A stretch of 64,000 nucleotides of DNA from G965222335 sp965222335 (lineage in GTDB: Bacteria > Pseudomonadota > Gammaproteobacteria > Pseudomonadales > Halieaceae), in contig OZ244944.1 in assembly GCA_965222335.1 (NCBI GenBank), positions 2,542,001 to 2,606,000 of the forward strand, in the 5' to 3' direction. How positions within the stretch are numbered: the first letter of the stretch is position 1; each line of letters begins with the position of its first letter. Below are positions 10,352 through 20,073 of this stretch, one piece after another. A program made the position numbers and the translations under genes. The notes beneath the pieces are model-generated. The model saw nothing but the letters and a program-made list of their open reading frames with translations. It was not told the DNA's origin and did no database searches.

Positions 10352-11629
10352 GTGAGCGAATCCCCGCCCATCCAGCGCGATGACTTTCTGGCCAGTCTTG
10401 AGCGCCTCGCCGCAGAAGCCAGGAGCACGCCCACGACCATGGGGCTGCTGCTGGTTGATATCAGCAATCTTGGCCTGATCAATCGCCGCTTCGGTTATGC
10501 CCTTGGCGACAGGATGCTGGCTAATGCCCACGCCCAGCTGCTTGCTGTCAGCAAGTTACCGGACACCGTGTTTCGTGTCGGCGGCCACGGCTTTGCATTT
10601 CTGCTGCCACTGCTGCAGAACCCGGGCTTCATTGCCCTTGCCATGAATCGCGTGCAGCGGGTGCTGGAGGACTCCCTGGCGCTGGAGGACGCCCAATTCA
10701 CACCCGCAGTCCGTATCGGTGTCGGCATAAGCCGCGGCGGCAGCAAGTCGGCCCTCGCGGTCCTCGCGCAGGCGGAGGCGAGTCTTGCCCAGGTCAAGCT
10801 CGGCCGCGCCCTGGCGATGGAGGAGCTCCTCGCAGAGGCACCTGCCGAGCAAGCGGATACCGAGCTGGAGCAGCTGTTTGCCGAGGCCCTGCACGAGAAC
10901 GCCATGGCCCTGAGCTACCAGCCCCAGGTGCGTGTCGGCAGTGGTGAGGTTTGCGGCGCTGAAGCCCTGTTGCGCTGGCACATCGAGGGCTACGGTGCGG
11001 TGGCGCCCGACCGCGTGGTCAGAATGGCGGAGGACGCCGGAAAGCTTTACGAATTAACCAAGTGGGTTGTTCACCACGCGCTGCGCGCACTGCGTCAGTG
11101 GGGCGAGCGTTATACCGCGCCGCTCTCGGTCAATATCCCAGCAAGCATGGTAGGCCACCCCGACCTGGTCAACATGATCCATGACGCCCTGTCGATCTGG
11201 GGCGTGGCACCGGCGCGCCTCACGTTAGAGATTACCGAGGATGCCGTGGTGGAAGACAGCCAGGCCGGTTACCAGATTCTCCAGGCGCTGCTCGATCTCG
11301 GTGTGAATATCGCAATCGACGATTTCGGCACCGGATATTCTTCCCTGTCCTACTTCCAGTACATGCCGGCCCGGGAGCTGAAGATCGACAAGTCCTTTGT
11401 CCAGCGCATGTCGGACAGTCCGCGGGACCAGGAGCTGGTGCGCATCATTATCGAGATCGCCCACCTGTTTGACCTGGCGGTTGTGGCCGAGGGCGTGGAA
11501 GACGAAACCACCGAGGCCATGCTGCAGGCGCTGTCCTGTGACATTATCCAGGGCTACCTGTACACCCCGGCCCTGCCGGCCGAGGCATTCCTGGACTGGA
11601 TTGCCAGTCGGACCGTCGCTGCCGGCTAG
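10352..11629 (+). CDS. c-di-GMP phosphodiesterase: degenerate GGDEF plus intact EAL
   Basis: About 425 residues from a GTG four nt after the HD-GYP stop; an upstream ATG would overlap that gene by 59 bp. Residues about 30-165 form a GGDEF domain in which RVGGDEF has become RVGGHGF, so cyclase activity is unlikely. The EAL domain (about 175-420) keeps every catalytic element: EALLRW, SVNIP, EITED, DDFGTGYSS, KIDKSF, AEGVE and IIQGYL. It should therefore cleave c-di-GMP to pGpG. No membrane helix or sensor domain is seen, so it is cytosolic. Its stop overlaps the tex stop by 4 bp, end to end. Confidence 0.88.
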   Translation: MSESPPIQRDDFLASLERLAAEARSTPTTMGLLLVDISNLGLINRRFGYALGDRMLANAHAQLLAVSKLPDTVFRVGGHGFAFLLPLLQNPGFIALAMNRVQRVLEDSLALEDAQFTPAVRIGVGISRGGSKSALAVLAQAEASLAQVKLGRALAMEELLAEAPAEQADTELEQLFAEALHENAMALSYQPQVRVGSGEVCGAEALLRWHIEGYGAVAPDRVVRMAEDAGKLYELTKWVVHHALRALRQWGERYTAPLSVNIPASMVGHPDLVNMIHDALSIWGVAPARLTLEITEDAVVEDSQAGYQILQALLDLGVNIAIDDFGTGYSSLSYFQYMPARELKIDKSFVQRMSDSPRDQELVRIIIEIAHLFDLAVVAEGVEDETTEAMLQALSCDIIQGYLYTPALPAEAFLDWIASRTVAAG

Positions 11630-13944
11630 CCCTGGCGCTCGCGCCTGGCATTGGCGAAGGCGGCGGCGAAGGCGTTATTGCCGGTCGCGCTCTGTTTTTT
11701 GTCGGCCGCTGCCGCTTTGTTCCTGCCCGCGGGCTTGCCCCGCTGCGCGCGCTGCCCCTGGCGCTCGCCGGCCTTGTCGCCGAGGCGCATGCTGAGGGCG
11801 ATCCGCTTGCGGCCTTCGTCGACTTCCATCACCTTGACCCGGACCACGTCTCCCGCCTTGACCACATCCCGCGGGTCCTTGACGAAACGTTCGGCCAGGG
11901 CCGAGATATGTACCAGCCCGTCCTGGTGGACCCCGATGTCGACAAAGGCGCCGAAATTGGTCACGTTGGTCACGGTACCCTCCAGCACCATGTCCGGGCG
12001 CAGATCGGAGATTTTCTCCACCCCGTCCTGGAACGCTGCCACGCGGAATTCCGGGCGTGGATCGCGGCCGGGCTTGTCCAGCTCGCTGATAATGTCGACC
12101 ACAGTGGGCAGGCCGACGCGGTCGGTCACGAAGTCCTCGGCCCGCAGGTCGCGCAGGAACTGGCTGTCACCGATCAGGCTACGCACCTCGCGCTCCCTGG
12201 CGGCGGCGATGCGCTGCACCACCGGATAGGATTCCGGGTGTACCGCTGAGCTGTCGAGCGGGTTGCTGCCGCCATTGATGCGCAAGAAGCCCGCGGCCTG
12301 CTCGAAGGTCTTGTCGCCGAAGCGGCTGACCCCGAGCAGGCTCTGGCGGTCGGCAAAGCTGCCGCTGCGATCGCGATGGGCGACGATATTCTCGGCCAGG
12401 GAGGCATTAAGGCCGGAGACCCGGGTCAGCAGGGGCACCGAGGCGGTATTGACGTCCACGCCGATGGCGTTGACGCAGTCCTCGACCACGGCATCCAGTT
12501 GCCGCGCCAGTTCGACCTGGCTGACATCGTGCTGGTACTGGCCCACGCCGATGGATTTGGGCTCGATCTTGACCAGTTCCGCGAGCGGATCCTGCAGGCG
12601 TCGGGCAATGGAGACCGCGCCGCGGATGGTGACGTCGAGGTCCGGGAATTCACGCGCGGCGAATTCCGAGGCGGAGTAGATCGACGCCCCGGCTTCATTG
12701 ACCATCACCTTGCGCACGCCCTGCAGTCCCTGCTCCCTGAGCAGTTCACCGACAAAACGGTCGGTTTCCCGGCCCGCGGTGCCATTGCCGATGGCGATCA
12801 TTTCGACCGCGTGCTCACGGATCATGCGCAGCAGGATGGCGCCGGCCTCACGGGTCTTGTTCTGGGGCTGGTGGGGAAAGATCGCCGCGTGGTCCAGCAG
12901 TTTGCCGTTGCTGTCTACTACCGCCACCTTGACCCCGGTGCGCAGGCCCGGGTCCAGGCCCATGGTGGCGCGGGCGCCAGCGGGTGCGGCCAGCAGCAGG
13001 TCCTGCAGGTTGCGGGCGAATACCCCGATGGCCTCCGTCTCGGCGCGCTCGCGCAGTTGCCCCAGCAGATCGGTCTGCAGGTGCGTCAGCAGCTTTACCC
13101 GCCAGGCCCAGCGTACGGTATCCAGCAGCCAGCGGTCTCCCGGGCGCCCCCGGTCCTGCACGCCCTGGCTGTCGGCGATCATCGCCTCACAGGGGTGGGG
13201 ATCGCCGGGCTTTTCCTCGCTGTGCATGATCAGGTTGAGATGCAGTATGCCCTCGTTGCGCCCACGGAACATCGCCAGCGCCCGGTGCGAGGGCACTTGT
13301 GCGAGGGGCTCGGTGTGCTCGAAATAGTCGCTGAACTTGTTGCCCTCATCCGCCTTTCCCTCGATCAGGCGGGCTGCCAGCAGGGCATTGCTGGCGAGGA
13401 ATTCGCGCAGCCGGGCGAGCAGGTCCGCGTCTTCCGCAAACTGTTCCATCAGGATCTGGCGTGCGCCATCCAGGGCGGCGCGGCCGGTGTCGATGCCCGC
13501 TTCCGGGTTCAGGTAAGCCTCGGCCTCGCTATCCGGGTCACGCCCGGGATCCTTGAGCAGGGTCTCGGCGAGGGGCGCCAGGCCCGCCTCGCGGGCAATC
13601 TGCGCCTTGGTGCGGCGCTTGGGCTTGTAGGGGAGGTAGAGGTCCTCCAGCCGGTTCTTGGTCTCTGCGTCGACGATGGACTGCTGCAGCGCCGGGGTGA
13701 GCTTGCCCTGCTCGTCGATGGCCGCGAGGATACTCTGGCGGCGATCCTCCAGCTCCCGCAGGTACTGCAGGCGTTCTTCCAGGCGGCGCATCTGGGTATC
13801 ATCCAGGCCCCCGGTGACCTCCTTGCGGTAGCGGGAAATGAAGGGCACGGTAGCGCCCTCATCGAGGAGCTCCACCGCGGCGGTGATCTGGGCCTCACGC
13901 ACGTTCAGTTCGTTGGCGAGACGCTGGGCAATCAAGTGACGCAT
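11626..13944 (-). CDS. tex: Tex, RNA-binding transcription accessory protein
   Basis: 772 residues, close to E. coli YhgF (773). Visible parts in order: the N-terminal helical Tex domain (ISRYRKEVTGGLDD), a YqgF/RuvX-like nuclease-fold domain (GLDPGLRTGVKVAVVD), helix-hairpin-helix segments (NTASVPLLTRVSGL) and a C-terminal S1 domain (GTVTNVTNFGAFVDIGVHQDGL), then a basic Ala-rich tail. Tex is linked to transcription and RNA quality in many bacteria. The ATG at 13944 is preferred over one 8 codons upstream because AAGGAG lies just before it. The CBS-domain gene precedes it on the same strand. Confidence 0.96.
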   Translation of the reverse strand: MRHLIAQRLANELNVREAQITAAVELLDEGATVPFISRYRKEVTGGLDDTQMRRLEERLQYLRELEDRRQSILAAIDEQGKLTPALQQSIVDAETKNRLEDLYLPYKPKRRTKAQIAREAGLAPLAETLLKDPGRDPDSEAEAYLNPEAGIDTGRAALDGARQILMEQFAEDADLLARLREFLASNALLAARLIEGKADEGNKFSDYFEHTEPLAQVPSHRALAMFRGRNEGILHLNLIMHSEEKPGDPHPCEAMIADSQGVQDRGRPGDRWLLDTVRWAWRVKLLTHLQTDLLGQLRERAETEAIGVFARNLQDLLLAAPAGARATMGLDPGLRTGVKVAVVDSNGKLLDHAAIFPHQPQNKTREAGAILLRMIREHAVEMIAIGNGTAGRETDRFVGELLREQGLQGVRKVMVNEAGASIYSASEFAAREFPDLDVTIRGAVSIARRLQDPLAELVKIEPKSIGVGQYQHDVSQVELARQLDAVVEDCVNAIGVDVNTASVPLLTRVSGLNASLAENIVAHRDRSGSFADRQSLLGVSRFGDKTFEQAAGFLRINGGSNPLDSSAVHPESYPVVQRIAAAREREVRSLIGDSQFLRDLRAEDFVTDRVGLPTVVDIISELDKPGRDPRPEFRVAAFQDGVEKISDLRPDMVLEGTVTNVTNFGAFVDIGVHQDGLVHISALAERFVKDPRDVVKAGDVVRVKVMEVDEGRKRIALSMRLGDKAGERQGQRAQRGKPAGRNKAAAADKKQSATGNNAFAAAFANARRERQG

Positions 13945-14068
13945 AACACTCCTTGGCGCGGGGGACATTCAGCGCCGGCATTATGCGTCACGCGCGGGGC
14001 GAAAACAGCCTGGAAATTCAACGGGGATTGTGCATCGAGCCCCTGCGGCGGCGGGGTGCCCGGCGCGG

Positions 14069-14470
14069 TCAGTTCTTGAAGCGCTTGACCGCGGCGAGCA
14101 GCTGGCGGCAGGTAATCTGGCCGACCAGCTTGCCGTCTTCCACCACTGGGCGCCGTCGCTTGTTCTTGAGCAGCATGTCCTGGGCGACGTCAACGATGTC
14201 TTCGTTGGGGTTCGAGACCACGAGGTTGTCGCTGGCCATGAATTCGCTGACCTCGCCAATCTTGCTGTTGTTGTAGATGGCGCTGAGGGCGGCGCGCAGA
14301 CAGTCCAGCTCCGAGAGAATGCCAACCAGGTTGTTCTGTTCATCGACCACGCAGACCCCGGATATCTTGTTGTCGATGATGACCTGCATGGCCTCCAGGA
14401 TATTGTCGGTCGGCTTCACCTTGACCGGGTTGGTCAGCATGTAGTCACGCAAATTGACTGATTGCAGCAT
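14069..14470 (-). CDS. CBS-domain pair protein
   Basis: 133 residues, essentially two CBS motifs: about 8-65 (MLTNPVKVKPTDNILEAM...SGVCVVDEQNNLVGILSELD) and about 75-128 (FMASDNLVVSNPNEDIVDVA...RRPVVEDGKLVGQITCRQLL). Such stand-alone Bateman modules bind adenine nucleotides and report energy state to partners. GGAGGAG sits well placed before the ATG. It follows nuoN after 40 nt and precedes tex, with 124 nt between. Its target is unknown. Confidence 0.9.
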   Translation of the reverse strand: MLQSVNLRDYMLTNPVKVKPTDNILEAMQVIIDNKISGVCVVDEQNNLVGILSELDCLRAALSAIYNNSKIGEVSEFMASDNLVVSNPNEDIVDVAQDMLLKNKRRRPVVEDGKLVGQITCRQLLAAVKRFKN

Positions 14471-14510
14471 GGTTTTCTCCTCCGGACCGGACTGCCAGGC
14501 AGATGGCCCC

Positions 14511-15953
14511 CTAAAGTATAGACGCTAAGTAGGCCAGCAGGGGCTGGGGCAGAATGCCCAGCAGGAGCACCGAGGCCAGCAACAGCCAGGCGGTAATCCC
14601 CACGGAGGCAGGCCAGGCGACAGCCGGGCCGGGTGAGCCCTCCGCCGGCGGGCGGCTCATGTAGAAGATCACCCGCAGGTAATAGTAGATGCCGATGGCG
14701 CTGCCAATGACCAGGGCCGCGAGCAGGAACCAGTGGCCGCCACTGCTGGCGACGCCAACCAGGTAGAGCTTGGCCAGGAAGCCGGCGGTCAGCGGTATGC
14801 CCGCCAGGGACAGCATGGCCACCAGCATCAGGAGCGCCTGTCCCGGGTGGCGCCAGAACAGGCCGCCCAGGTCCTGCAGCTGGCAGTGGGCGCCGGGGTC
14901 GCCGGTGCGGGACTCCAGCGACGCGACTACAGCGAAGGCCGCCAGCGTAGTGGCCGTATAGGCAATCAGGTAGAAGCTGCCCGCCTCCAGGGCAAAGGCG
15001 CGCGCACCGACGGCGGCGGCCGCGACCGGCACGATCATCAGGTAACCCATGTGGGCGATCGACGAATAGGCAAGCATGCGCTTGAGATTCTCCTGCAGCA
15101 GGGCGAGCAGGTTACCGGCGAGCATGCTGATGACACCGAGGACCGCGAGTGCCTGCACCAGTGCGGGAAAGCGCGACAGGTCAGCGCTGACCCACCAGCG
15201 CAGCAGTACCACCACCACGGCCGCCTTTGCCACCGACGCCAGGAAACCGGTCACCGGGGCCGGCGCGCCCTGGTAGGCATCGGGGGTCCACAGGTGAAAG
15301 GGCACCAGGGACAGTTTGAACGCGAGGCCGGCCAGCACCATCAGCGCCCCCACTGCCAGCGTGATTCGGGGCAGGTCGGGGGCGGAGAGGGCATCGCCCA
15401 TGGCGTCAAATTCGAGGGTGCCGGTGGCAGCGTAGAGCAGGGCAAAGCCGAACAGCAGGGTGGCCGAGGCCGCGCCCGAAAGCACCAGGTACTTGATCGC
15501 CGCCTCCAGGGCCAACGGGTTGCGGTCCGGATACCCGACCAGGGCATAAAGCGCGACTGACAACAGCTCCAGGCCCAGCAACAGGGATGCCAGGTGGCTC
15601 GCATAAGCCAGGGTGCAGGCGCCGAGGGTACTGAGGAGCAGGAGGAGGAAGAATTCTTCCACCGCGTCGCCACTGCGCCTCAGATAGTCGGCGCCCAGAA
15701 CCGCGGTAACCGCGGCGGCGAGGCAGAACAGCGCGGTAAATACACGCGCATAGGGATCGGCGGTGAGGAGCAGGGTGACCGGCGCGCTACCTTCACCGGC
15801 CATGGCGGCGGCCAGCGCCAGCAGCAGGGTGGCAACGCTGACCCACACCGTGAGTCCGGGGTGCCGCCACAGGGATACCTGCAGCATGATCGCAACGATA
15901 CCCGCGGGCAGGACCAGCAGCGGTGCAATGGCAGTCAGTGAGAGCGCGTTCAC
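14511..15953 (-). CDS. nuoN: NADH-quinone oxidoreductase subunit N
   Basis: 480 residues of dense membrane helices, an antiporter-like (Mrp-type) proton-pumping subunit of complex I. Family motifs include LELLSVALYALVGY, LEAAIKYLVLSGAASA, FKLSLVPFHLWTPDAYQGAP and LAYSSIAHMGYL. Its length is close to E. coli NuoN (485). Translation starts at a GTG that overlaps the nuoM stop in a GTGA. It is the last gene of the nuo operon. Confidence 0.97.
   Translation of the reverse strand: MNALSLTAIAPLLVLPAGIVAIMLQVSLWRHPGLTVWVSVATLLLALAAAMAGEGSAPVTLLLTADPYARVFTALFCLAAAVTAVLGADYLRRSGDAVEEFFLLLLLSTLGACTLAYASHLASLLLGLELLSVALYALVGYPDRNPLALEAAIKYLVLSGAASATLLFGFALLYAATGTLEFDAMGDALSAPDLPRITLAVGALMVLAGLAFKLSLVPFHLWTPDAYQGAPAPVTGFLASVAKAAVVVVLLRWWVSADLSRFPALVQALAVLGVISMLAGNLLALLQENLKRMLAYSSIAHMGYLMIVPVAAAAVGARAFALEAGSFYLIAYTATTLAAFAVVASLESRTGDPGAHCQLQDLGGLFWRHPGQALLMLVAMLSLAGIPLTAGFLAKLYLVGVASSGGHWFLLAALVIGSAIGIYYYLRVIFYMSRPPAEGSPGPAVAWPASVGITAWLLLASVLLLGILPQPLLAYLASIL
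14515..14520 (-). promoter_or_regulatory. Possible -10 box for the CBS-domain gene
   Basis: On the minus strand TATACT lies at 14520-14515, in the last codons of nuoN, about 45 nt before the CBS gene start. A good -35 at 16-18 bp is not seen, so this is weak evidence for a promoter separate from the nuo operon. Confidence 0.25.
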
Positions 15954-17428
15954 GGCCGGACCCCGCTGCTGAAGTCCAGCTGCAGGAGCTGGCTAATCGC
16001 CGGCGCCGCCAGGTCCAGCACGGGCTGTGGATACAGCCCCAGCCAGAGCAGCGCCAGCATCATGGCCGCCATGGTCAGCATCTCCCGGGTGCCGAAGTCG
16101 GTGATCGCGACCCCCTCCCGGGTGGGTCCGAGGAAGCTTTGCTGCAGCATCCACAGGGCGTAGATCGCCGCGGTGATCAGCCCCAGGGCAGCCACCGCGG
16201 TCATCCACGGGGCCACCGCGAACAGGCCCGCCAGGACCAGGAATTCAGCCACGAAGTTGCCCAGGCCCGGCAGGCCGAGAGAGGCGACCGCGAAGAACAG
16301 GGCGCAGGCACCCATCCGCGGGGCCAGGTTCCAGAGTCCGCCCATCTGGCCCATGTCGCGGGTATGCAGGCGGTGCTGCAGGGCGCCGGCGAGCATGAAC
16401 AGGGCGGCGGTGCTGACACCGTGGGTCACCATCTGCATCACCGCGCCCGTGAGGGCGAGCTGGTTGAAGGCGTACACGCCGAGCAGCACGAAACCCATGT
16501 GACTGACGCTGCTGTAGGCCACCAGGCGCTTGAAGTCCGTCTGCGCGAAGGCCAGCACCGCGCCGTAGATGATCCCGGCTGCGCCCAGGGCGAGGGCGAT
16601 CGGCGCGAACTCCGCCGAGGCCTGGGGAAACAGCGGCAGGCAGAAGCGGATCAGCCCGTAGGCACCGGTTTTCAGCAGGATGCCCGCCAGCAGTACGCTG
16701 CCCGCGGTGGGTGCCTGGGTGTGGGCATCCGGCAGCCAGGTGTGAAAGGGAAAGGCGGGCAGCTTGACGCAGAAGGCGATGAAGAACCCCAGCATCAGCA
16801 GGTAGGCAGTGCCGGGGGGGAGGTCGGCCTGCAGCAGTGTCCCATAGCTGAAGTCCAGGCCGCCCGCGGGGCTGGCCTGCACCGCGAGGACCACGATTGC
16901 GACCAGCATCAACAAACCCGATGCCTGGGTAAAGATAAAGAATTTCATTGCCGCCCGGGCCCGGTCCTCGTGGCCCCAGATGGCAATGAGGAGATACATG
17001 GGTACCAGCATGATCTCCCAGAACAGGAAGAACAGCACCAGGTCCAGGGCCAGGAACACGCCGCAGACGCCGGCCAGGGTCCAGAGCAGGTTGGCCTGGA
17101 ATAAGCCGGGTCGAAAATCGACCTCGTCCCAGGAAGCGGCGATGGCGACCAGCCCCAGCAGCAGGGTCAGCACCACCATGAGCAGGCTCAGGCCATCCAG
17201 GGCCAGCTCCAGGCTGATACCCAGGCGCGGAATCCAGGGCGTCTTCAGGTAGATCAGCCAGGACTCTGCAGAGCCCGGTGCCGCTGCAGCGGCGGCGAGG
17301 ATCCAGGCCAGGGCGAGGGTACAGACCAGCAGGGACAGCCATCGCGGCAGCTGCGGGGCGAAGCGCTCAGCCACCCAGGCAGCCAGGCCCCCCAGGGCCA
17401 GCAGCGCCAGCAGCCACACCAGGCTCAT
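15950..17428 (-). CDS. nuoM: NADH-quinone oxidoreductase subunit M
   Basis: 492 residues (E. coli 509), another antiporter-like proton-channel subunit. Typical segments: LFFLFWEIMLVPMYLLI, FFIFTQASGLLML, FCVKLPAFPFHTWLPDAHTQAP and VAYSSVSHMGFVLLG, with the conserved Glu and Lys of the channel. The ATG at 17428 overlaps the nuoL stop (ATGA). Confidence 0.97.
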   Translation of the reverse strand: MSLVWLLALLALGGLAAWVAERFAPQLPRWLSLLVCTLALAWILAAAAAAPGSAESWLIYLKTPWIPRLGISLELALDGLSLLMVVLTLLLGLVAIAASWDEVDFRPGLFQANLLWTLAGVCGVFLALDLVLFFLFWEIMLVPMYLLIAIWGHEDRARAAMKFFIFTQASGLLMLVAIVVLAVQASPAGGLDFSYGTLLQADLPPGTAYLLMLGFFIAFCVKLPAFPFHTWLPDAHTQAPTAGSVLLAGILLKTGAYGLIRFCLPLFPQASAEFAPIALALGAAGIIYGAVLAFAQTDFKRLVAYSSVSHMGFVLLGVYAFNQLALTGAVMQMVTHGVSTAALFMLAGALQHRLHTRDMGQMGGLWNLAPRMGACALFFAVASLGLPGLGNFVAEFLVLAGLFAVAPWMTAVAALGLITAAIYALWMLQQSFLGPTREGVAITDFGTREMLTMAAMMLALLWLGLYPQPVLDLAAPAISQLLQLDFSSGVRP

Positions 17429-19251
17429 GCAGTCCCCCGCAGGATCAGGGCCAGTAACAGGCACAGGCCCCCGGCCAGGGCGGTGGCGTACCAGCGCAGG
17501 GCGCCGGTCTGCAGCGCGGCGAGGCCGCGGTGGCCCCACCGCGTTATGCTGACCAGGAGATTGTAGAAGGCGTCCACTGGCTCATTGCGCCACAGTCGCG
17601 CCAGCCCACGGTAGGGCGCGACCCACAGGGCCCGGTACAGGTCATCAAAAGCCCAGCCCCGCAACCAAAGGCGCTGCAGGGCGTTGGTCGGTCCCGGGGC
17701 GAGCAGGCGGGCGACCGGGATCTGGCCACCGAGGTAACAGCCATAGGCGATGGCGACGCCGAGCAGGGGCACGGCGATACCGATGCCCTCCACCAGGTGG
17801 GCCGGGGCATGGCCGGTGGCTGCGGGGAACACCGCGTCCAGGGGCAATATCAGGGCGCCACCGAGCAGCGACAGCAGCCCGAGCAGTCCCAGTGGCAGCA
17901 CCATCTGCCAGCCGGGCTGGCGGTCCGGCTCGGTGTGGGCGGGGCCGAAGAAGGCCACAAAAATCAGGCGGAAGCTGTAGATGCCGGTCAACAGCGCCCC
18001 GAGCAGGCCGCCCGCCCAGAGCAGGGCGCTGGACTCCCAGGTCGCGAGCAGGATAGCGTCCTTGCTGTAAAAGCCCGAGGTAAAGGGCAGGGCGGCGAGG
18101 GCCGCGGCGCCTACCAGGAAGGCCCAGAACGCCGCCGGCAGGCGGGTGCGCAGGCCGCCCATGCGGAAGATGTCGTGTTCGTGGTGCAGGCAGTGAATCA
18201 CGCTACCCGCAGCCAGGAACAGTAGGGCCTTGAAGAAGGCGTGGGTCACCAGGTGAAAAATGCCCGAGGCAAAGGCGCCCACGCCCAGGGCCAGGAACAT
18301 GTAGCCGATCTGGCTGATGGTGGAGTAGGCGAGGATGCGCTTGATATCCCGCTGGGCGAGGGCCGCGCTGGCCGCCAGCAGCAGGGTCAGCAGGCCCAGC
18401 CAGGCGACCGTCTGCAGCGCCAGTGGCGACAACAGGAACAGGTCGTGGGTCCTGGCGATCAGGTAGACCCCGGCGGTGACCATGGTGGCCGCGTGGATCA
18501 GCGCGCTCACCGGGGTCGGGCCGGCCATGGCATCCGGCAGCCAGGTATGCAGTGGCAGTTGGGCGGACTTGCCCACGGCGCCGCCCAGGAGGAGCAGGGC
18601 GGCGACCGTGGGCAGGGTATCCCCGGTCTGCCAGGTATTCCCGGCGCCTTCCAGCAGTGGCTGGATTTGCAGTGTGCCCAGCTCGGTAAACAGCAGCAGC
18701 AGGCCCAGCGCCATCAGGGTGTCGCCCACCCGGGTGACCACGAAGGCCTTGCGTGCGGCGCGGCCGTTGGCGGGGTCCTGGTACCAGAAGCCCACCAGCA
18801 GGTAGGAGCACAGGCCAACTCCCTCCCAGCCCAGGTACAGCAGCAACAAGTTGTCGGCCATGACCAGCACCAGCATGGCGGCAACGAACAGGTTCATATA
18901 GGCAAAGAAGCGGGTGAAGGAGGCGTCCTCCCACATGAACTCAATGGAGTACAGGTGGATCAGAAAGCCCACCCCGGTAATCACGCCGAGCATGACCACC
19001 GTCAGTCCGTCGATATAAAAGGCGATGCCGGGGCTGAGCTGCCCCACCTGGAACCAGGTCCACAGGGTCAGGCTCTGTACCTCGCGACCGTCCAGGAACT
19101 GCAGCGTCAGCAAGGCCACGCAGAGTGCCGACAGGCCCACGGAGCCGGCTCCCAGCCAGGCGGCAGCAAGCCGCGGCAGGCGTCCGCAGGACAGCAGCAG
19201 CACCAGGGCGCTGGCCAGGGGCAGTGCGGGAATGAGGGCAGCAAGCGGCAT
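17425..19251 (-). CDS. nuoL: NADH-quinone oxidoreductase subunit L
   Basis: 608 residues (E. coli 613), the distal antiporter-like subunit carrying the long lateral helix. Motifs include LYLGWEGVGLCSYLLVGFWY, VGKSAQLPLHTWLPDAMAGPTPVSALIHAATMVTAG, LAYSTISQIGYMFLALG and the late HALFKALLFL-like segment (HAFFKALLFLAAGSVIH). The C-terminal 100 residues fit the HL helix and final TM helix. The start is one nt after the nuoK stop. Confidence 0.97.
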   Translation of the reverse strand: MPLAALIPALPLASALVLLLSCGRLPRLAAAWLGAGSVGLSALCVALLTLQFLDGREVQSLTLWTWFQVGQLSPGIAFYIDGLTVVMLGVITGVGFLIHLYSIEFMWEDASFTRFFAYMNLFVAAMLVLVMADNLLLLYLGWEGVGLCSYLLVGFWYQDPANGRAARKAFVVTRVGDTLMALGLLLLFTELGTLQIQPLLEGAGNTWQTGDTLPTVAALLLLGGAVGKSAQLPLHTWLPDAMAGPTPVSALIHAATMVTAGVYLIARTHDLFLLSPLALQTVAWLGLLTLLLAASAALAQRDIKRILAYSTISQIGYMFLALGVGAFASGIFHLVTHAFFKALLFLAAGSVIHCLHHEHDIFRMGGLRTRLPAAFWAFLVGAAALAALPFTSGFYSKDAILLATWESSALLWAGGLLGALLTGIYSFRLIFVAFFGPAHTEPDRQPGWQMVLPLGLLGLLSLLGGALILPLDAVFPAATGHAPAHLVEGIGIAVPLLGVAIAYGCYLGGQIPVARLLAPGPTNALQRLWLRGWAFDDLYRALWVAPYRGLARLWRNEPVDAFYNLLVSITRWGHRGLAALQTGALRWYATALAGGLCLLLALILRGTA

Positions 19252-19252
19252 C

Positions 19253-19567
19253 TCAACCCCGCAGGCGCCGGGCGGCGTCCATGTCCAGGGATTTGAACCG
19301 GCGCTGCACCTGCAGCACCAGGCCCAGGCCAACCGCGACCTCCGCCGCGGCGACCGCGAGAATGAGCAGGAAGATCACCTGGCCATCGGCCTGGCCCCAG
19401 CGGGCGCCGGCGGCGACAAAGGCCAGCGCGGCGGCATTGAGCATGACCTCCAGCGACATCAGCATGAAGATAATATTGCGGCGCAGCATCAGGCCCCCCA
19501 GGCCCATGCTGAATAATACCGCCGCGAGCACCTGCAGGTGCTCCAGGGGTACCGCGGTCGCGCCCAT
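19253..19567 (-). CDS. nuoK: NADH-quinone oxidoreductase subunit K
   Basis: 104 residues with three membrane helices (E. coli 100). The hallmark SLEVMLNAAALAFVA and the later EVAVGLGLVL each carry a membrane Glu needed for proton translocation in E. coli NuoK. The start overlaps the nuoJ stop (TGATG). Confidence 0.97.
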   Translation of the reverse strand: MGATAVPLEHLQVLAAVLFSMGLGGLMLRRNIIFMLMSLEVMLNAAALAFVAAGARWGQADGQVIFLLILAVAAAEVAVGLGLVLQVQRRFKSLDMDAARRLRG

Positions 19568-20073
19568 CAGTGCGCCCCCCCGCGAACCAGGAATCGCCGG
19601 CCCAGGTGGTAGGCCCCCACCAGGCCCGCAAGCAGCAGCATTGAGGCAATCTCCACTGCGAGCACATAGGGGCCGAAGAGGGTGAGGCCGACCTGCTTGG
19701 GTGACACCGCAGTGCCACTGGTGACAATGCCTGTCTCGATGGCCACCAGCAGTTCTGCCAGCAGCAGGAGGGAGAGCAGGCCCGGTACCAGCCAGGATTT
19801 CGGCTGCAGCCAGCTGCGCTCGCGCGCCTCGCCCTCCTGGCCGAGGTTGAGCATCATGATCACAAACACGAACAGGACCATGATCGCCCCGGCATAGATC
19901 AGGATCTCCAGGGCCGCGGCGAAGGGCGCGCCGATCAGGAAGAACACCACCGCCACCGCCAGCAGGGAGACGATCAGGTAGATCAGGGCATGGGCGGCGT
20001 TGGCGCGAGTCAGGGCCAGGCCGGTGGCGGCGACCGCAATGCCGGCCGCGAGGTAGAACAGCAGCAGGCTCAT
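19567..20073 (-). CDS. nuoJ: NADH-quinone oxidoreductase subunit J
   Basis: 168 residues, five membrane helices. Conserved NuoJ sequence: NAAHALIYLIVSLLAVAVVFFLIGAPFAAALEILIYAGAIMVLF carries the TM3 region that deforms during coupling. The ATG at 20073 overlaps the nuoI stop (ATGA). The longer upstream reading frame is out-of-frame nuoI sequence and is not used. Confidence 0.97.
   Translation of the reverse strand: MSLLLFYLAAGIAVAATGLALTRANAAHALIYLIVSLLAVAVVFFLIGAPFAAALEILIYAGAIMVLFVFVIMMLNLGQEGEARERSWLQPKSWLVPGLLSLLLLAELLVAIETGIVTSGTAVSPKQVGLTLFGPYVLAVEIASMLLLAGLVGAYHLGRRFLVRGGAH

Noticed and set aside
12376..14079. 567-codon plus-strand frame
   Set aside because: It is antisense to tex; the sequence is low-complexity and the tex frame has all Tex domains.
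15923..19296. Long plus-strand frames over nuoM and nuoL
   Set aside because: Shadows of GC-rich nuo genes: Gln/His/Gly-rich, without domains or ribosome-binding sites.
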